A DNA stretch of 64,000 bases from Phaseolus vulgaris (lineage: Eukaryota; Streptophyta; Magnoliopsida; Fabales; Fabaceae): positions 19,318,477 to 19,382,476 of the forward strand of contig NC_023753.2 in assembly GCF_000499845.2 (NCBI RefSeq), written 5' to 3'. Below are positions 1-10,462 of the stretch, one piece after another (positions within the stretch are counted from its first letter, which is position 1; every line of letters starts with the position of its first letter). A model generated the notes under the pieces. The model was not told the origin of the DNA. It did no database searches and worked only from the letters and a program-made list of their open reading frames with translations. A program made the position numbers and the translations under genes.

Positions 1-1343
1 CATTGTGTTTAACTTTTGGTATCTTACTGTTTTTTCCAGTTTTTCCAGAATCCCCTGTTTCACATTCTCTGTGCTGGCTGTTTTGTTCCAGAAAAATATT
101 TTCGCTCATAGGAAAATTTTGATTCTCTGGAATATGCAAGATTAGAGTGTTACAGAAAAGAAAAAAAAGAATTAGCTCAAAAGAGTCAACAAAAAAAAAT
201 GATAAATATTTTAAAATCAGTGTGCAAATCTGAGGCGCTACAGCTGGCGTAACTGAACACTGAAATTGAAAAATTTATTAAACAAAAATGGTTCATGTGT
301 TTTGAGTGATTCCAACGCCATATTTTAGCCAAGATCTTGAATATCTTGCATATCAAATTTCAGAATCAAATCTAAAAATCACAGCTCAGCATAAATTGGG
401 GAAAAACACGTTTCTGGCCCACAACAATTTTCCAGTGGTGCTGTTTTTTTATTTTGTAATCTAATTCTAGTGCTATTCTTAGGATTCTTTTGTGTGCCTA
501 CCTTTATTTGAGTACCTTTATTTGCTTGTCTAAAATTCTTGGACCTCTTTCTAGTTGTCACAATCTAACTCCATTTGTGTGGTACTGTTTTCTTCAATTA
601 ATTTGTTTCTTGCTTTTATTCTTTGACCTCTAAATTTGGTGCTGGAATTTATTCTCTTTTGGTGCTTGATTAAGTGGAAATTTGACTTGGGTAAGGTCTA
701 GTCTTCTTGATAGGTGCTGGAATTGGAGAATTAGGACCTTCATTCTAAGGGGAACAAGGACAAAGGCAGAATCAAACACTTTCCCAAAACACCACAAACA
801 CTTGGAAGGCCCAACAAGCAAAGACAACCAAGGAAGTGCCAATAGCAAAAAGAGGATCAACAAAGGGAGTTTTCTTAATTTCTTTGCAACTTAGTTTGTG
901 TTAATTACTTCTTAATTGCGTACTTAGACGGTGAGTGTGTCTTCAAGGGCTCAAAGTGTCCAAGAAGCCTCACCTAGGGCCGACTAGTGTAGAGTTTTTA
1001 ATTAGCAAATTGTTAATTGTCTTTAATTGCTTTCCTTGCTTAATTAGCTACGCTTTTCATTTGTGTTGCCTTGTATAAGCTTTGTTAATTTGTCTTGCTT
1101 GGTTAATTAGCTAGTTGCATTGCTTTCTTGCATCAAAATTTTGATTTCTCCAACTTAATTGTGTTTTAAGTGATTTACTAAGAGAAAGTTTTGTGTGAAG
1201 CATTAAGGGATAGTCTTTGGCTAAGGCAAGGCTTGGTACTTAAGTAGTCCACTGTGACTCACCTCCCTTACCTGGAAGACTACCTTCTCTGACTTCCCTA
1301 CATTTTCTCAAGGTAAAATACTTGTATACACAAAGTTTTAGTC
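1..1343 (+). other. Untranslated leader of element A
   Basis: This AT-rich stretch has no plausible gene. It is homologous to the reverse complement of 28290-31190 (element B, where D1 interrupts it) and of 52383-53730 (element E). Shared landmarks are the pyrimidine-rich start, the CACCACTGGAAAATTG-like segment near 430 and the stretch before the gag ATG at 1344. Short ORFs here are not conserved between copies. Such a long leader (over 1.3 kb) is unusual but is found in all three family members in the window. Confidence 0.75.
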
Positions 1344-2395
1344 ATGTCTTCTTCTTCTCATTCTACAAAGTCTATTGGAAGTGAATTAAAATCTTTTAAA
1401 ACTCTTTTGAAAGAAGTTTCACAAACTGTGCAATCAATTGCATATAGACAATTGGAGAGTGAGACTAAACTTAATGTATTGACTAAAGCAAAGGATGAGA
1501 AGTCTCACATTTAAAAAAAATTACCTTCTCATGCATCTATCTCTAAGATCATGATTCTTTTGGGGAGGGAAGCCTTAGAATAAATGATTATTATCAAGCA
1601 CCCCCTAGAAGACATAGAAGAGATAGAAAAGAACAAGAAAACCCAAGAGAGGTTAGGGTAGACCAACCCCATTCCCATGGAAAAGAAAATATAGAAGCTT
1701 GCCTAGATTGGGAAATGAGGGTAGAAAAATTGTTTGCTTCCCATAAAGAAAGAAAGGAAAGAAAAATACAAAAGAAAAGAGAGGAAGTCGAAAGGGAAGC
1801 TAGAGAAAAAGAAAAAGAAAAAGAAAAGCATGAGAAGATCCTTGAGGAACAAAAGGCGTGGGAGAAGAGTGTTCCTTCCCACAAGGTCATTCAACAAGAC
1901 AGAAGATCTAAAAATACCTTTGAAAATATGTGTCTTGTTGAACAACCTCAAAGCCTTACCTTTTGTAAAGGAACACTTGCAAGCCTAAGCAAAAAAGAAG
2001 AGTCTTTAAAAGAAGCTTGCATAGATAAAAATGAAATAGATTATTTCTCATATGTGCTAGGATATCACCAAGTGAATGTCAAGTTTTCTATAAGCATCTA
2101 CAAAAACAAATTTTTATGTGAAGTAGTGCCTAAAGAAACTTGTCATGTCTTATTGAGACAACCATTGCAAAGTGTACAAATTCTCATAAACAATGGTTGT
2201 AACAACAAGACTATCTTGACACATAAGAGAAAAATTCTTCAAGAAGGAGAACTCATGGGTCAAATTGGAGTTGATAAAACTCTAGAGCTTTTAAAAGGAA
2301 AACTTTTGTCCCCCATGAGAAAAAAGGTTCAAAGACATTACCTTAGGTACAATTCTTGTTTTCAAACTACACCCAAGGCAATGTCTCATGAACTC
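1344..2395 (+). pseudogene. Rearranged gag / protease / integrase-like ORF of element A, 5' part
   Basis: The ATG at 1344 opens a gag N-terminus (MSSSSHSTKS) that stops at a TAA at 1512. After one frameshift the frame is open from about 1530 to 2395, where Tat1 is inserted, and continues in phase at 14499. It contains a gag piece (LDWEMRVEKLF near 1702), a lysine/glutamate-rich coiled-coil-like stretch (about 1735-1860), a linker with AWEKSVPSHKV (about 1855-1890), part of a protease-like domain ending KETCHVLLRQP (about 2130-2165), and an integrase N-terminal piece (GVDKTLELLKGK, near 2270). In B the protease segment comes before the AWEKS linker, so the order here is permuted. The integrase zinc-binding region has lost a Cys (RYNSC against RCISC in B). 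E shows the same arrangement. Confidence 0.75.
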
Positions 2396-3203
2396 TGTAC
2401 CGTCCTGGTAGTCGGAAGTGATGACGTGGCACCAAGCTATTGTATAGGCGTGTTGAGAGGACGCCAGGCTCGCAGAAGGGAAGGAGGTCGGGGGATTCGT
2501 GAAGTCGCCAGTTATTAAGTTGGCGTGCTCCGATCTCCAGCATACCAGAACCGGCGATCACCCAGTTGAAGATGAAGTCGCCAGATGTAAACTCAGGCGA
2601 CCAAGTGATTAGAGATCGCCGGAGCAAGCACATCGCCGAAGATGAAGGTGGTGCAGATTATGAAGGCGGCCGGCGAGACCACAGGGAAGGTGTACGAAGG
2701 CACCCTGACTCGCCAATTCCAGTAGAGATCGCGCTCCAAGTTAGCTATGCGCTGAGCAGTATCATGCATAACTAACTTAGCCAAAGGAGAGTCAGAAGCA
2801 GCGCCCAAGTCAAGGAGGCTCCAGATGATGGCACGTGTACAGCTGGATGCGAGCCACGTGTCCAGGTTTGTAACTGCCAGGAGAGAGAAAGTGACCAGGT
2901 ATTTAAGGGTTCCCCAACGAACCTTTGAGGTACGCACATTCAGATTGTATTCTTTACGCTTGCGAGTTCTTGAGCATACTGTGAGAGAGAACATTGCACG
3001 GTTCATTGAGAGTTATAGAGTTTTGCTCTTGAAGTATTTGGTGGTTCAGTCACTGACTTGGGCGATCGGCCGCAGCGGCGCCGCTCTGTTCTTTTGCAGG
3101 TTCTTGAGGTGGATCGTGACGAAGGACGGAGGTTGAAGCGGTGCACACGTCGATCCAAGTTTGACGAGGCAAGTTCCAACGTTCTGGTCAACAGGCAGGA
3201 TCA
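2396..3203 (+). repeat. Tat1 5' LTR
   Basis: This is an 808-bp direct repeat of 13686-14493, with TG...CA ends. It contains a TATA-like box, TATTTAAG, at 2900-2907, placing the likely transcription start near 2930-2940. The GC-rich centre around 3060-3090 (cggccgcagcggcgccgc) is identical in both LTRs. Confidence 0.93.
2900..2907 (+). promoter_or_regulatory. TATA-like box in Tat1 5' LTR
   Basis: TATTTAAG lies about 300 bp before the LTR end and is preserved at the matching place in the 3' LTR (near 14190). It is the only TATA-like motif I find in the LTR. Confidence 0.5.
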
Positions 3204-3224
3204 TCAGGCGCCCACCGTGGGGCC
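3204..3224 (+). other. Primer-binding site of Tat1
   Basis: The sequence directly after the 5' LTR, tcaggcgcccaccgtggggc, matches the site after the Tat4 LTR (59644-59664, tttggcgcccactgtggggc) and the form usual in Tat elements. I do not assign the tRNA with confidence. Confidence 0.7.
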
Positions 3225-3620
3225 GTGTAAAACCTGTTCCCACGTGATCCACAGCGTGAGTTCTTGGAGGTTTTCGTAGTTTTCCACGTGCTTGTGTGCT
3301 GGTGCAACCACTGCTCGCTGTTCATCTGAATTTTGTTCGGTATTTTCGCGTTTCCACCGTTCATTTCGAGTTTTGGTTCGGTAAAGTGAAGTTTTCTGCT
3401 GTTTACGCGAGATTTGTTCGGCGAGATTTGAGTTCTTTGACTCGTTTGGTTTGTCGTGGGAGAAGCAGTGGTTTCTGGTGGAGTTGCAGGTTTCTGTGGA
3501 GGTTTGCTGTGTTCTTGAGTTTTCTTGCGGAGTTTCGTGCAGTTTTGACCGATTGACCGCTAAGTCGATCGTCGCTGAAGGAAGTGTTGTTCATTATTCT
3601 CTGTGATTTGCTGAGTTTTC

Positions 3621-6600
3621 ATGAGAAAAATGAGAAGCAACCGTTCAAGTCCAGTTGCGCCCGTTGCTGCTGAAGGCGCCGCCGCCATGACCATGGCGCA
3701 GATGGTGGAGATTATGCGCTCGTTGCAGGCAACTGTGGAAGCCTCGCGCATAGAACAGGCGAGAATGCATGAGAACCTGGCCGCCTCTCGGGCCAGGAAT
3801 GATGAGCTTAGCAAGGTGACTGAAGAGCTGCGTCAAGCTCTTCAGGAGCAGCGAGGGCGTCCTATTGCTGAAGAGGTCGCGCCGTCAACGCCGCCTCGTG
3901 TTTTTCCTATGCCTTTCGCTCAGGCGATTACTGACACGCCCATTCCTGCAAGCGTGGTACCTGTTAAGGCTGTTTTTACCGGCGTGGAGGATCCTAAGGC
4001 TCTTCTCACCACGTTCCATACGCAGATGATGCTGTCAGGAGGATCAGACGCCGTCTACTGCAAGATGTTCATGAGCACGCTCCAGGGAACGGCGCTGGAA
4101 TGGTTTGTGAGCCTGCCTACAGGTCACATAACTAACTTCCAGCAGTTTTCGAAGATTTTCGTCGAGCAGTACATCGTGAATAAGGCACCGCCCAGGGTGT
4201 CTTATGATTTGTTTGACATAAGGCAGTATCAGGGAGAGTCCCTCAGGGACTACTTGAATCGCTTTGGGGCGCAAATGGTCAGATCGCCGGCCAAAGATGA
4301 AGAAATGCTGGTCTATGCATTTAAGAAGGGCGTGCTGCCGGGACCATTCTGCGAGGCATTGATCAGGGCTCACCCCGCCACGTTTGCTGAGGTTAGGCGA
4401 CTTGCGGTGGCCCACATCGCCGACGAGAGTGAAGTCGCCGAGAAGAGAGGAAGCGTGGCTCCCGCTAGGCCACGCGCCCAGATGAGGATCCAGCCACAGA
4501 GGGTGCTGGAGACAGCGGCGGCCAGGAGGGATCAGAGGACTCGCCATCCTTATGATCCAAGGAAGAACAAGGGCAGGGGCCAAGGACGCCAGCAACCAGC
4601 ACGCCGGGAATACAATCGCCCGCCTAAGCACAAGTTTGTTATGGGATTGGCGGACCTGATCGCCATTCCCAACATATCAGCTAGGTTGAAAGCGCCCGAG
4701 AAGGTAGGCGACAAGGTGCTGGGACCAAAGCCAAACGCCTGGTGTGAGTTTCACCAGGGCTTTGGCCACACCGTGGATTCGTGTTTGGCCTTAGGATACC
4801 AGCTCGACGATCTGGTCAAGAGCGGGTTCCTAAATGACTACTTGCTAGATAAAAGGACGGGGGGCGCGTCGAGCACCCAACCGGCAGGTGGAGAGGCTCA
4901 GCAGCACGAGGTGCCCACGCACGGGGAAATCCACACCATTGCAGGGGGTTTCTCAAGGGGTGGATGCACCGCATCACAGAGGAAGAGGTACGCGATGTTT
5001 GTGATGACGGTGGATATGTTTGAAGACCACTCGCCGGAAGTGGACATTACATTCACCAAGCAAGATCTTCGGGACGTTGTGCCTCATGACAACGATCCCA
5101 TAGTCATCTCGTTGATCACAGCAGGAAGAAAGGTCCACAGGGTTCTGGTGGACCAAGGAAGCTCGGCAGACGTGATGTTCTGGCCGACTTTCACGCAGCT
5201 GGAGCTACCCCTTGACCAGCTGAGGCCCTATGGAGGGTGTTTGTATGGTTTCGCTGGTGAACAGGTGGAGGTCAGGGGGTACATAGAATTGAGGACTACG
5301 TTTACAGATGAGGCGGGTTCGATAACGGAGAAAATCAAATACCTTGTTGTAAACGCCCCTTTAGCATACAACATCCTGTTGGGAAGACCCACGCTCAACA
5401 GGATAGGTGCTATACCGTCGACCCGGCACATGAAGGTGAAGTTGCCGTCTATGGAGGGGGTGGTGATCACCATCAAATCCGATCAGAAAGAAGCGAAAAA
5501 GTGCTATGAGAGTAGCCTGAAAAACAAGAGATCGGTGAGTTATGTGACGACCACCCCGCCTCCGGGTGTGAAGCCCAGATCGACGGTAATAGAAGAGACC
5601 GCTGGAAGAGATGTGGAGATGGTGGATGCTGAGCTGGGGGAGGGGAACGCCGGTCTGGAGGAGGAAGAGGTGAGGAATCGCCCTGAGGAAGCGAGAGAAC
5701 TGGGAATCGCCAGGGCGGTGATCGCCAGAGAGACCAGGCCAAAACCCGTCGAGCAGTGGCTCGAGAGAGAGATCGGGGGAAAGATCTTCAAGCTGGGAAG
5801 ATCCTTGGAGGTTGAGCTCCAGGACCAGATCGCCAAGGTGATAGAACGGCATCTGGATGCCTTTGCATGGTCCGCTTCGGACATGCCCGGGATCAATCCC
5901 GACTTCTTGTGCCATCATCTGGCGATGGACAACTTGGTGAGGCCAGTGCGACAAAGGAGAAGAAAGTTCAACGAGGAAAGGAGGCAGGCGATTAGGGACG
6001 AAACACAGAAACTCCTCGCTGCAGGCCACATCAGGGAAGTCCAGTACCCTGAATGGCTGGCAAATGTCGTACTGGTGAAGAAGAGTAATGGGAAATGGCG
6101 CATGTGTGTCGATTTCACTGATCTGAATAAGGCCTGCCCAAAGGATTCATATCCTTTACCAAGCATAGACGCCCTGGTGGATAGTGCTGCAGGGTGTAAG
6201 TTGTTGAGCTTCCTGGACGCCTTCTCGGGGTATAACCAGATCAAGATGCATCCCATGGATGAAGAGAAGACTGCGTTCATGACCGAGAGATCGTGCTACT
6301 GCTACAAAGTGATGCCGTTTGGGCTGAAGAACGCGGGGGCCACGTACCAGAGGTTGATGGATCGAGTACTTGCACCAATGCTGGGAAGGAATGTGCAAGC
6401 GTACGTGGATGACATGGTCGTGACCTCGCCAGAAAAGAGCAAGCAAGTTGCAGACTTGGAGGAATTGTTCACGACGATCGCCAAGTTCAAGTTGAAGCTG
6501 AATCCAGAGAAATGCATCTTTGGCGTGGAGGCTGGAAAGTTTTTGGGTTTCCTCTTAACCGAAAGAGTAATAGAGGCCAACCCGGATAAGTGTGCCGCCA

Positions 6601-8105
6601 TCTTGGCGATGAGGAGCCCAGCCACCGTGAAGGAAGTAAAACAACTAACAGGTCGGATGGCCGCCCTGTCTCGCTTCGTGTCAGCTAGCGGAGAGAAGGG
6701 ACATCCCTACTTCCAGTGCTTAAGGCGCAATAACAAGTTTGCTTGGACGAAGGAGTGCGAGGAAGCTTTCGTCAAGCTGAAGGAGTATCTGGCGAGCCCG
6801 CCGGTTTTGTGCAAATCGCTGGTGGGAACCCCTCTCAGGTTGTATTTTGCTGTAACTGAGAGGGCGGTAAGTGCGGTGCTCGTCCAGGACCAAGATCAGG
6901 CTCAGAAGCCTATTTATTTTGTTAGTAAGGTGCTGCAGGGCCCCGAAACGAGATATCAGGCCCTGGAGAAGGCTGCACTGGCAGTGGTATTTTCGGCGAG
7001 GAGGTTGCGCCACTACTTCCATAGCTTCACGATACTGGTGATGACTGACCTACCCATCCAGAAAGTTTTGAAGAAGCCCGACGTTGCGGGAAGGATGGTG
7101 AAGTGGGCAGTGGAGCTGTCGGAATTTGACATTAAGTATGAGCCCCGAGGCCCGATTAAGGGGCAAATCTTCGCAGATTTCGTGGTCGAGCTCTCATCTG
7201 AGGCGACACGAGTGGAAGGGGACGACTTCCGTTGGGTACTCTCGGTGGATGGATCGCCGAACCAGCAGGGTAGCGGTGCTGGAGTCATTTTGGAAGGACC
7301 CAACGGCGTGCTGATCGAACAATCTTTGAGGTTTGCCTTCAAAGCCAGCAACAATCAAGCAGAATATGAGGCGCTGATCGCCGGGATCTTGCTGGCAAAA
7401 GAGATGGGAGCGAGGGTGTTGATGGCTAAGAGTGACTCGCTGGTAGTCACAGGGCAAGTAACAGGCGAGTTCCAGGCTAAAGATCCACAAATGGCGGCTT
7501 ACCTGGAGTATGTGCAGGAATTGAAGAGTTCCTTTGCCTCCTTTGAAGTGGTGCATGTGCCCAGAGAGCAGAATGCCCGAGCTGACTTGCTAGCTAAGCT
7601 CGCCAGTTCAGGCAAGGGGGGTAGGCAGAGGACGGTGATTCAAGAAACTCTGAAGACGCCGAGAGCATTTGTAGCAGATCACCTGGTCCTTCAGATAAGC
7701 AAGTCGACGGAGAAAGCAGCAAGAAGTCATAAGTCCCTGACTCAAGAGACATTGAGATCGCCGAGAATAAGGGCATGTCGAGGAGAGAAGGTGAACATGA
7801 CGCATGTCTGCGCTATCCATGAGCCAGATACCTGGATAACACAGTACAAGCGGTGCCTGGCAGATGGGCTTCTCCCACTGGATCCGACAGAGGCTAGGAA
7901 GGTAAAGAAAAATTCTAGCAACTACACAATGATCTATGGCGAGTTGTACAGGTTTGGGTTCACTCACCCACTCCTGGAATGTGTGCATGGCGAGAAATGC
8001 ACGAGGATTATGGCAGAGCTCCATGAAGGGATATGCGGAAGCCACGTCGGGGGTCGAGCTCTGGTCGCAAGGACTCTCCGTGCAGGTTACTACTGCCAAC
8101 GATGA
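3621..8105 (+). CDS. Tat1 Gag-Pol polyprotein: Gag, protease, reverse transcriptase, two RNase H domains
   Basis: This 1494-codon ORF is open throughout. It encodes the particle protein and replication enzymes of the element. Gag is at about residues 110-235 (VKAVFTGVEDPKALLTTF...). A zinc-knuckle-like CEFHQGFGHTVDSC follows near 375. The aspartic protease centre is VLVDQGSSAD (Asp near 511). The reverse transcriptase has KWRMCVDFTDLNKACPKDS near 825 and the YVDD active site near 928. A first RNase H region (LYFAVTERAVSAVLV) appears to have lost catalytic residues. It is followed by a second, archaeal-type RNase H with VDGS (near 1210), AEYEA, SDS and ARAD acids. That dual arrangement defines the Tat lineage. 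The ATG at 3621 is about 400 bp after the binding site, and a second ATG at 3687 also begins a plausible start. The ORF ends early because of a frameshift near 8094. Confidence 0.93.
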   Translation: MRKMRSNRSSPVAPVAAEGAAAMTMAQMVEIMRSLQATVEASRIEQARMHENLAASRARNDELSKVTEELRQALQEQRGRPIAEEVAPSTPPRVFPMPFAQAITDTPIPASVVPVKAVFTGVEDPKALLTTFHTQMMLSGGSDAVYCKMFMSTLQGTALEWFVSLPTGHITNFQQFSKIFVEQYIVNKAPPRVSYDLFDIRQYQGESLRDYLNRFGAQMVRSPAKDEEMLVYAFKKGVLPGPFCEALIRAHPATFAEVRRLAVAHIADESEVAEKRGSVAPARPRAQMRIQPQRVLETAAARRDQRTRHPYDPRKNKGRGQGRQQPARREYNRPPKHKFVMGLADLIAIPNISARLKAPEKVGDKVLGPKPNAWCEFHQGFGHTVDSCLALGYQLDDLVKSGFLNDYLLDKRTGGASSTQPAGGEAQQHEVPTHGEIHTIAGGFSRGGCTASQRKRYAMFVMTVDMFEDHSPEVDITFTKQDLRDVVPHDNDPIVISLITAGRKVHRVLVDQGSSADVMFWPTFTQLELPLDQLRPYGGCLYGFAGEQVEVRGYIELRTTFTDEAGSITEKIKYLVVNAPLAYNILLGRPTLNRIGAIPSTRHMKVKLPSMEGVVITIKSDQKEAKKCYESSLKNKRSVSYVTTTPPPGVKPRSTVIEETAGRDVEMVDAELGEGNAGLEEEEVRNRPEEARELGIARAVIARETRPKPVEQWLEREIGGKIFKLGRSLEVELQDQIAKVIERHLDAFAWSASDMPGINPDFLCHHLAMDNLVRPVRQRRRKFNEERRQAIRDETQKLLAAGHIREVQYPEWLANVVLVKKSNGKWRMCVDFTDLNKACPKDSYPLPSIDALVDSAAGCKLLSFLDAFSGYNQIKMHPMDEEKTAFMTERSCYCYKVMPFGLKNAGATYQRLMDRVLAPMLGRNVQAYVDDMVVTSPEKSKQVADLEELFTTIAKFKLKLNPEKCIFGVEAGKFLGFLLTERVIEANPDKCAAILAMRSPATVKEVKQLTGRMAALSRFVSASGEKGHPYFQCLRRNNKFAWTKECEEAFVKLKEYLASPPVLCKSLVGTPLRLYFAVTERAVSAVLVQDQDQAQKPIYFVSKVLQGPETRYQALEKAALAVVFSARRLRHYFHSFTILVMTDLPIQKVLKKPDVAGRMVKWAVELSEFDIKYEPRGPIKGQIFADFVVELSSEATRVEGDDFRWVLSVDGSPNQQGSGAGVILEGPNGVLIEQSLRFAFKASNNQAEYEALIAGILLAKEMGARVLMAKSDSLVVTGQVTGEFQAKDPQMAAYLEYVQELKSSFASFEVVHVPREQNARADLLAKLASSGKGGRQRTVIQETLKTPRAFVADHLVLQISKSTEKAARSHKSLTQETLRSPRIRACRGEKVNMTHVCAIHEPDTWITQYKRCLADGLLPLDPTEARKVKKNSSNYTMIYGELYRFGFTHPLLECVHGEKCTRIMAELHEGICGSHVGGRALVARTLRAGYYCQR

Positions 8106-9058
8106 GAGAAGACTGCAAGAGGTATGCACAGTGTTGCAAACAATGCCAACAGCACGCCGATTGGCACAAGGCGCCTCCCGAGGAGTTGAAGTCGATTTAC
8201 AGCCCTTGGCCGTTTCATACTTGGGGAATCAACATCCTGGGACCATTCCCGCTGGCGATCAGGCAGATGAAGTACTTGGTGGTGGCGATTGAGTATTTCA
8301 CCAAGTGGATCGAAGCAGAACCAGTGGCCCAGATCACCGCACACAAGATCGAAGGTTTTGTATGGAAGAACATTGTGTGCCGGTTTGGTGTGCCCAAGCG
8401 CCTGGTGTCGGACAATGGGACTCAGTTTGCAAACCACCTGTTGAAGAAGCTGTGCGAAGGGGTGGGAATTCAACAAGTGTTTGCATCCGTCGAGCACCCT
8501 CAGACAAATGGCCAAGTAGAGTCAGCTAATCGGGTATTGCTGAGAGGTTTGAAGAGAAGGCTAGAGAAAGCCAAAGGAAGTTGGGCTGAGGATGTACCCC
8601 GTATAGTCTGGGCGTACCACACCACCGAACAGTCAGGAACCCTTGAGACCCCGTTCAGCTTGGTCTATGGGTGTGATGCAATGATTCCAGTGGAGATCCA
8701 GGAGAGCTCGCCGAGATTCCAGAACTTCGTAGAGGAAGACTCGAATGAAGAGAGAAGGCTGAACCTCGATCTACTGGATGAGGTCAGGGAAGAGGCGAGA
8801 TTGAAAGCTGAGGCGGTGAAGAGAAGGATTGAACGAAGATATAACTCGAAGGTGATGCCAAGACAGTTCAGAGAGGGCGACCTGGTGATGAGGAAAGCCC
8901 ACCAGTATGAGATGGAGAATAAGCTGTCGCCTAAGTGGACGGGACCGTTCAGAATAACCGAGGCGCTCGGGAACGGCGCCTACCGCTTAGAGACATTAGA
9001 AGGAGGAGCGATTCCTCGCACTTGGAACGCCACGCACCTCAAGTTATATTACAGTTAA
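8096..9058 (+). pseudogene. Tat1 integrase, shifted frame
   Basis: The integrase continues gag-pol one frame off. Tat2 reads in frame through the same place (22176-22200), so a single-base loss in Tat1 at about 8094-8095 is the simplest cause. Seen here are the HHCC zinc-binding remainder (YAQCCKQCQQH), the central domain with SDNGTQF and NGQVESAN, and a chromodomain-less C-terminus ending HLKLYYS before TAA at 9056-9058. The first catalytic Asp of the D-D-E triad is Asn (GINILGPF at 8231-8233, against GIDILGPF in Tat2). Either change alone should abolish integration by this copy. Confidence 0.9.
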
Positions 9059-9308
9059 GAGCTTTGTGAGTAAAGACAAACACGAAGTTATATTACAATG
9101 CCTCTGTTAAAACAGTTTGAAGGGGGCACTCTTTTTTCCCTAAGGAGGGTTTTTAATGAGGCCACCCAATAAAAGAAGAGTTTTCGAAGTTCAAAGTTGT
9201 TTTAGATTGCATGCTTGTTGTTTTCAGAAAGTTTTGAAGAAAGATCTTTCACTTATATGTGATTTAAGGCAAGTAAAAGATATATTGCATGCTTTCTAAA
9301 AAGTTTTA
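9059..9308 (+). other. Tat1 post-integrase spacer
   Basis: There is no gene here. The segment with ccctaaggagggtttttaat near 9140-9160 is conserved in Tat2 at 32905-32935, marking homologous ends of pol in the two elements. Confidence 0.6.
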
Positions 9309-9440
9309 AGTCCTCATCGTCTTTCGGCGATCGGAGGCATCAGTTAAAGTTAAAGTCCTCATCGTCTTTCGGCGATCGGAGGCATCAGTTAAAGTTAAAG
9401 TCCTCATCGTCTTTCGGCGATCGGAGGCACCAGTTAAAAG
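9309..9440 (+). repeat. Tandem repeat, about 45 bp x 3, in the Tat1 3' region
   Basis: Three units start at about 9309, 9354 and 9399 and share tcctcatcgtctttcggcga. They are nearly identical. Variable tandem repeats between pol and the 3' LTR are typical of Tat elements. Confidence 0.9.
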
Positions 9441-9520
9441 ACCTCAACGCCCTCGCGCGTCCTGAGGCGAGATAAAGACCTCCTCGCCGTCGAGCGAGTG
9501 CAGGTGAGGAAGAGTGAAAA

Positions 9521-9700
9521 GTCCTCAGTGCTTCTGGGGGCGAGAAGATGTAACCCCTGGGGCAATGTAGAGGCACCAGTGAAAAGTCCTCAGTGCTTCT
9601 GGGGGCGAGAAGATGTAACCCCTGGGCAATGTAGAGGCACCAGCAAAAGTCCTCAGTGTTTCCGGGGGAGAGGAGATGTAACCCCTGGGGCAATGTAGAG
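9521..9700 (+). repeat. Tandem repeat, about 64 bp x 3, in the Tat1 3' region
   Basis: Units start at about 9521, 9586 and 9649, each with gtcctcagtg...gggcaatgtagaggcacca. The spacing is 65 and 63 bp and the last unit is slightly diverged. Confidence 0.9.
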
Positions 9701-9710
9701 GCACGATTTA

Positions 9711-9850
9711 AAGACCTTCTCGCCTATAAGCGAGTTCAGGCGAGTTAAAAGACCTTCTCGCCCAAGAGCGAGTTCAGGCGAGTTAAAGACATTCTCGCCG
9801 ATGAGCGAGTCAGGCAAGATAAAATCCTTCTCGTCTCGAGCGAGTTCAGG
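9711..9850 (+). repeat. Tandem repeat, about 37 bp x 4, in the Tat1 3' region
   Basis: Degenerate units carry the pattern gaccttctcgcc...agcgagttcaggcgag. It is a third, independent array adjoining the two above. Confidence 0.8.
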
Positions 9851-10462
9851 TATGGTGTAAAGGGTGGAAGAAGTTTGGAGGGTGGCTAAGGTAGGTTCGA
9901 AGAGAGCGCCCAGCCACCCGGTCTTTTGTTCTGAAGCTCAAGGAGGTAGAGAAGGATCCAAAAGGCGCCTCTACCCCCAGATGAAGGAACAATGGCCAAG
10001 TTGTGAAGGCAGAAAGAAGCTGATACCGCCAAGAGTCTTTGGCGACCAGGAAAAGTTCATGCAGCGGCAAGAAAGTTAAAGACCCGTTTTGATGAAGCAG
10101 GTCGGATTAGCGGTGTCTTAAGCCATTAGTTGGGTTGAAGTTCGTTGTTTGAAGAGTGATTTTACGTTAAGGTTCATTGCCTTGAGATTACAAGTTGTTA
10201 AAGCGTTATTTTCCGAAGATCGGTGTTTCGAAACAGTTAAGTACACGATTGCGCTTACGAAATTACTAAGTTATTTCTTTGAAGTAAATTGCGCAAGGAG
10301 AGTTAAAGCAGCCAAAGAAGTTACAAGAGAAATGCAAGGACTTTATCATTAAGAAGATATCAGTTCAAGGTACATTTACAGAAAAATCAGAAAAATAGAA
10401 AGATTATTACAAGCAGATTGGAAAAGGGAGAAGGCATAAAGGTAGTGGGTGAAGGGAATCAG
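9851..10462 (+). other. Tat1 spacer between tandem repeats and antisense gene
   Basis: I see no coding sequence or array here. The short ORFs on either strand have no conserved counterpart in Tat2 or Tat3. The region probably includes the 3' UTR of the antisense gene. Confidence 0.5.

Noticed and set aside
1734..1988. Lysine-rich 84-codon ORF
   Set aside because: It overlaps in another frame the conserved charged segment of the A-family ORF; only the latter is shared in frame by E.
2593..3006. 137-codon minus-strand ORF, repeated at 13883-14284
   Set aside because: It lies wholly in the two Tat1 LTRs and is kept only because the LTRs are near-identical. It has no recognisable domain and is not found in the other Tat LTRs.
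3204..3224. tRNA-derived gene near the LTR end
   Set aside because: Only the primer-binding complement is present. There is no cloverleaf.
8033..8110. Programmed frameshift between gag-pol and integrase of Tat1
   Set aside because: Tat2 reads through the same place in one frame and no slippery heptamer is visible, so a single-base loss is simpler.
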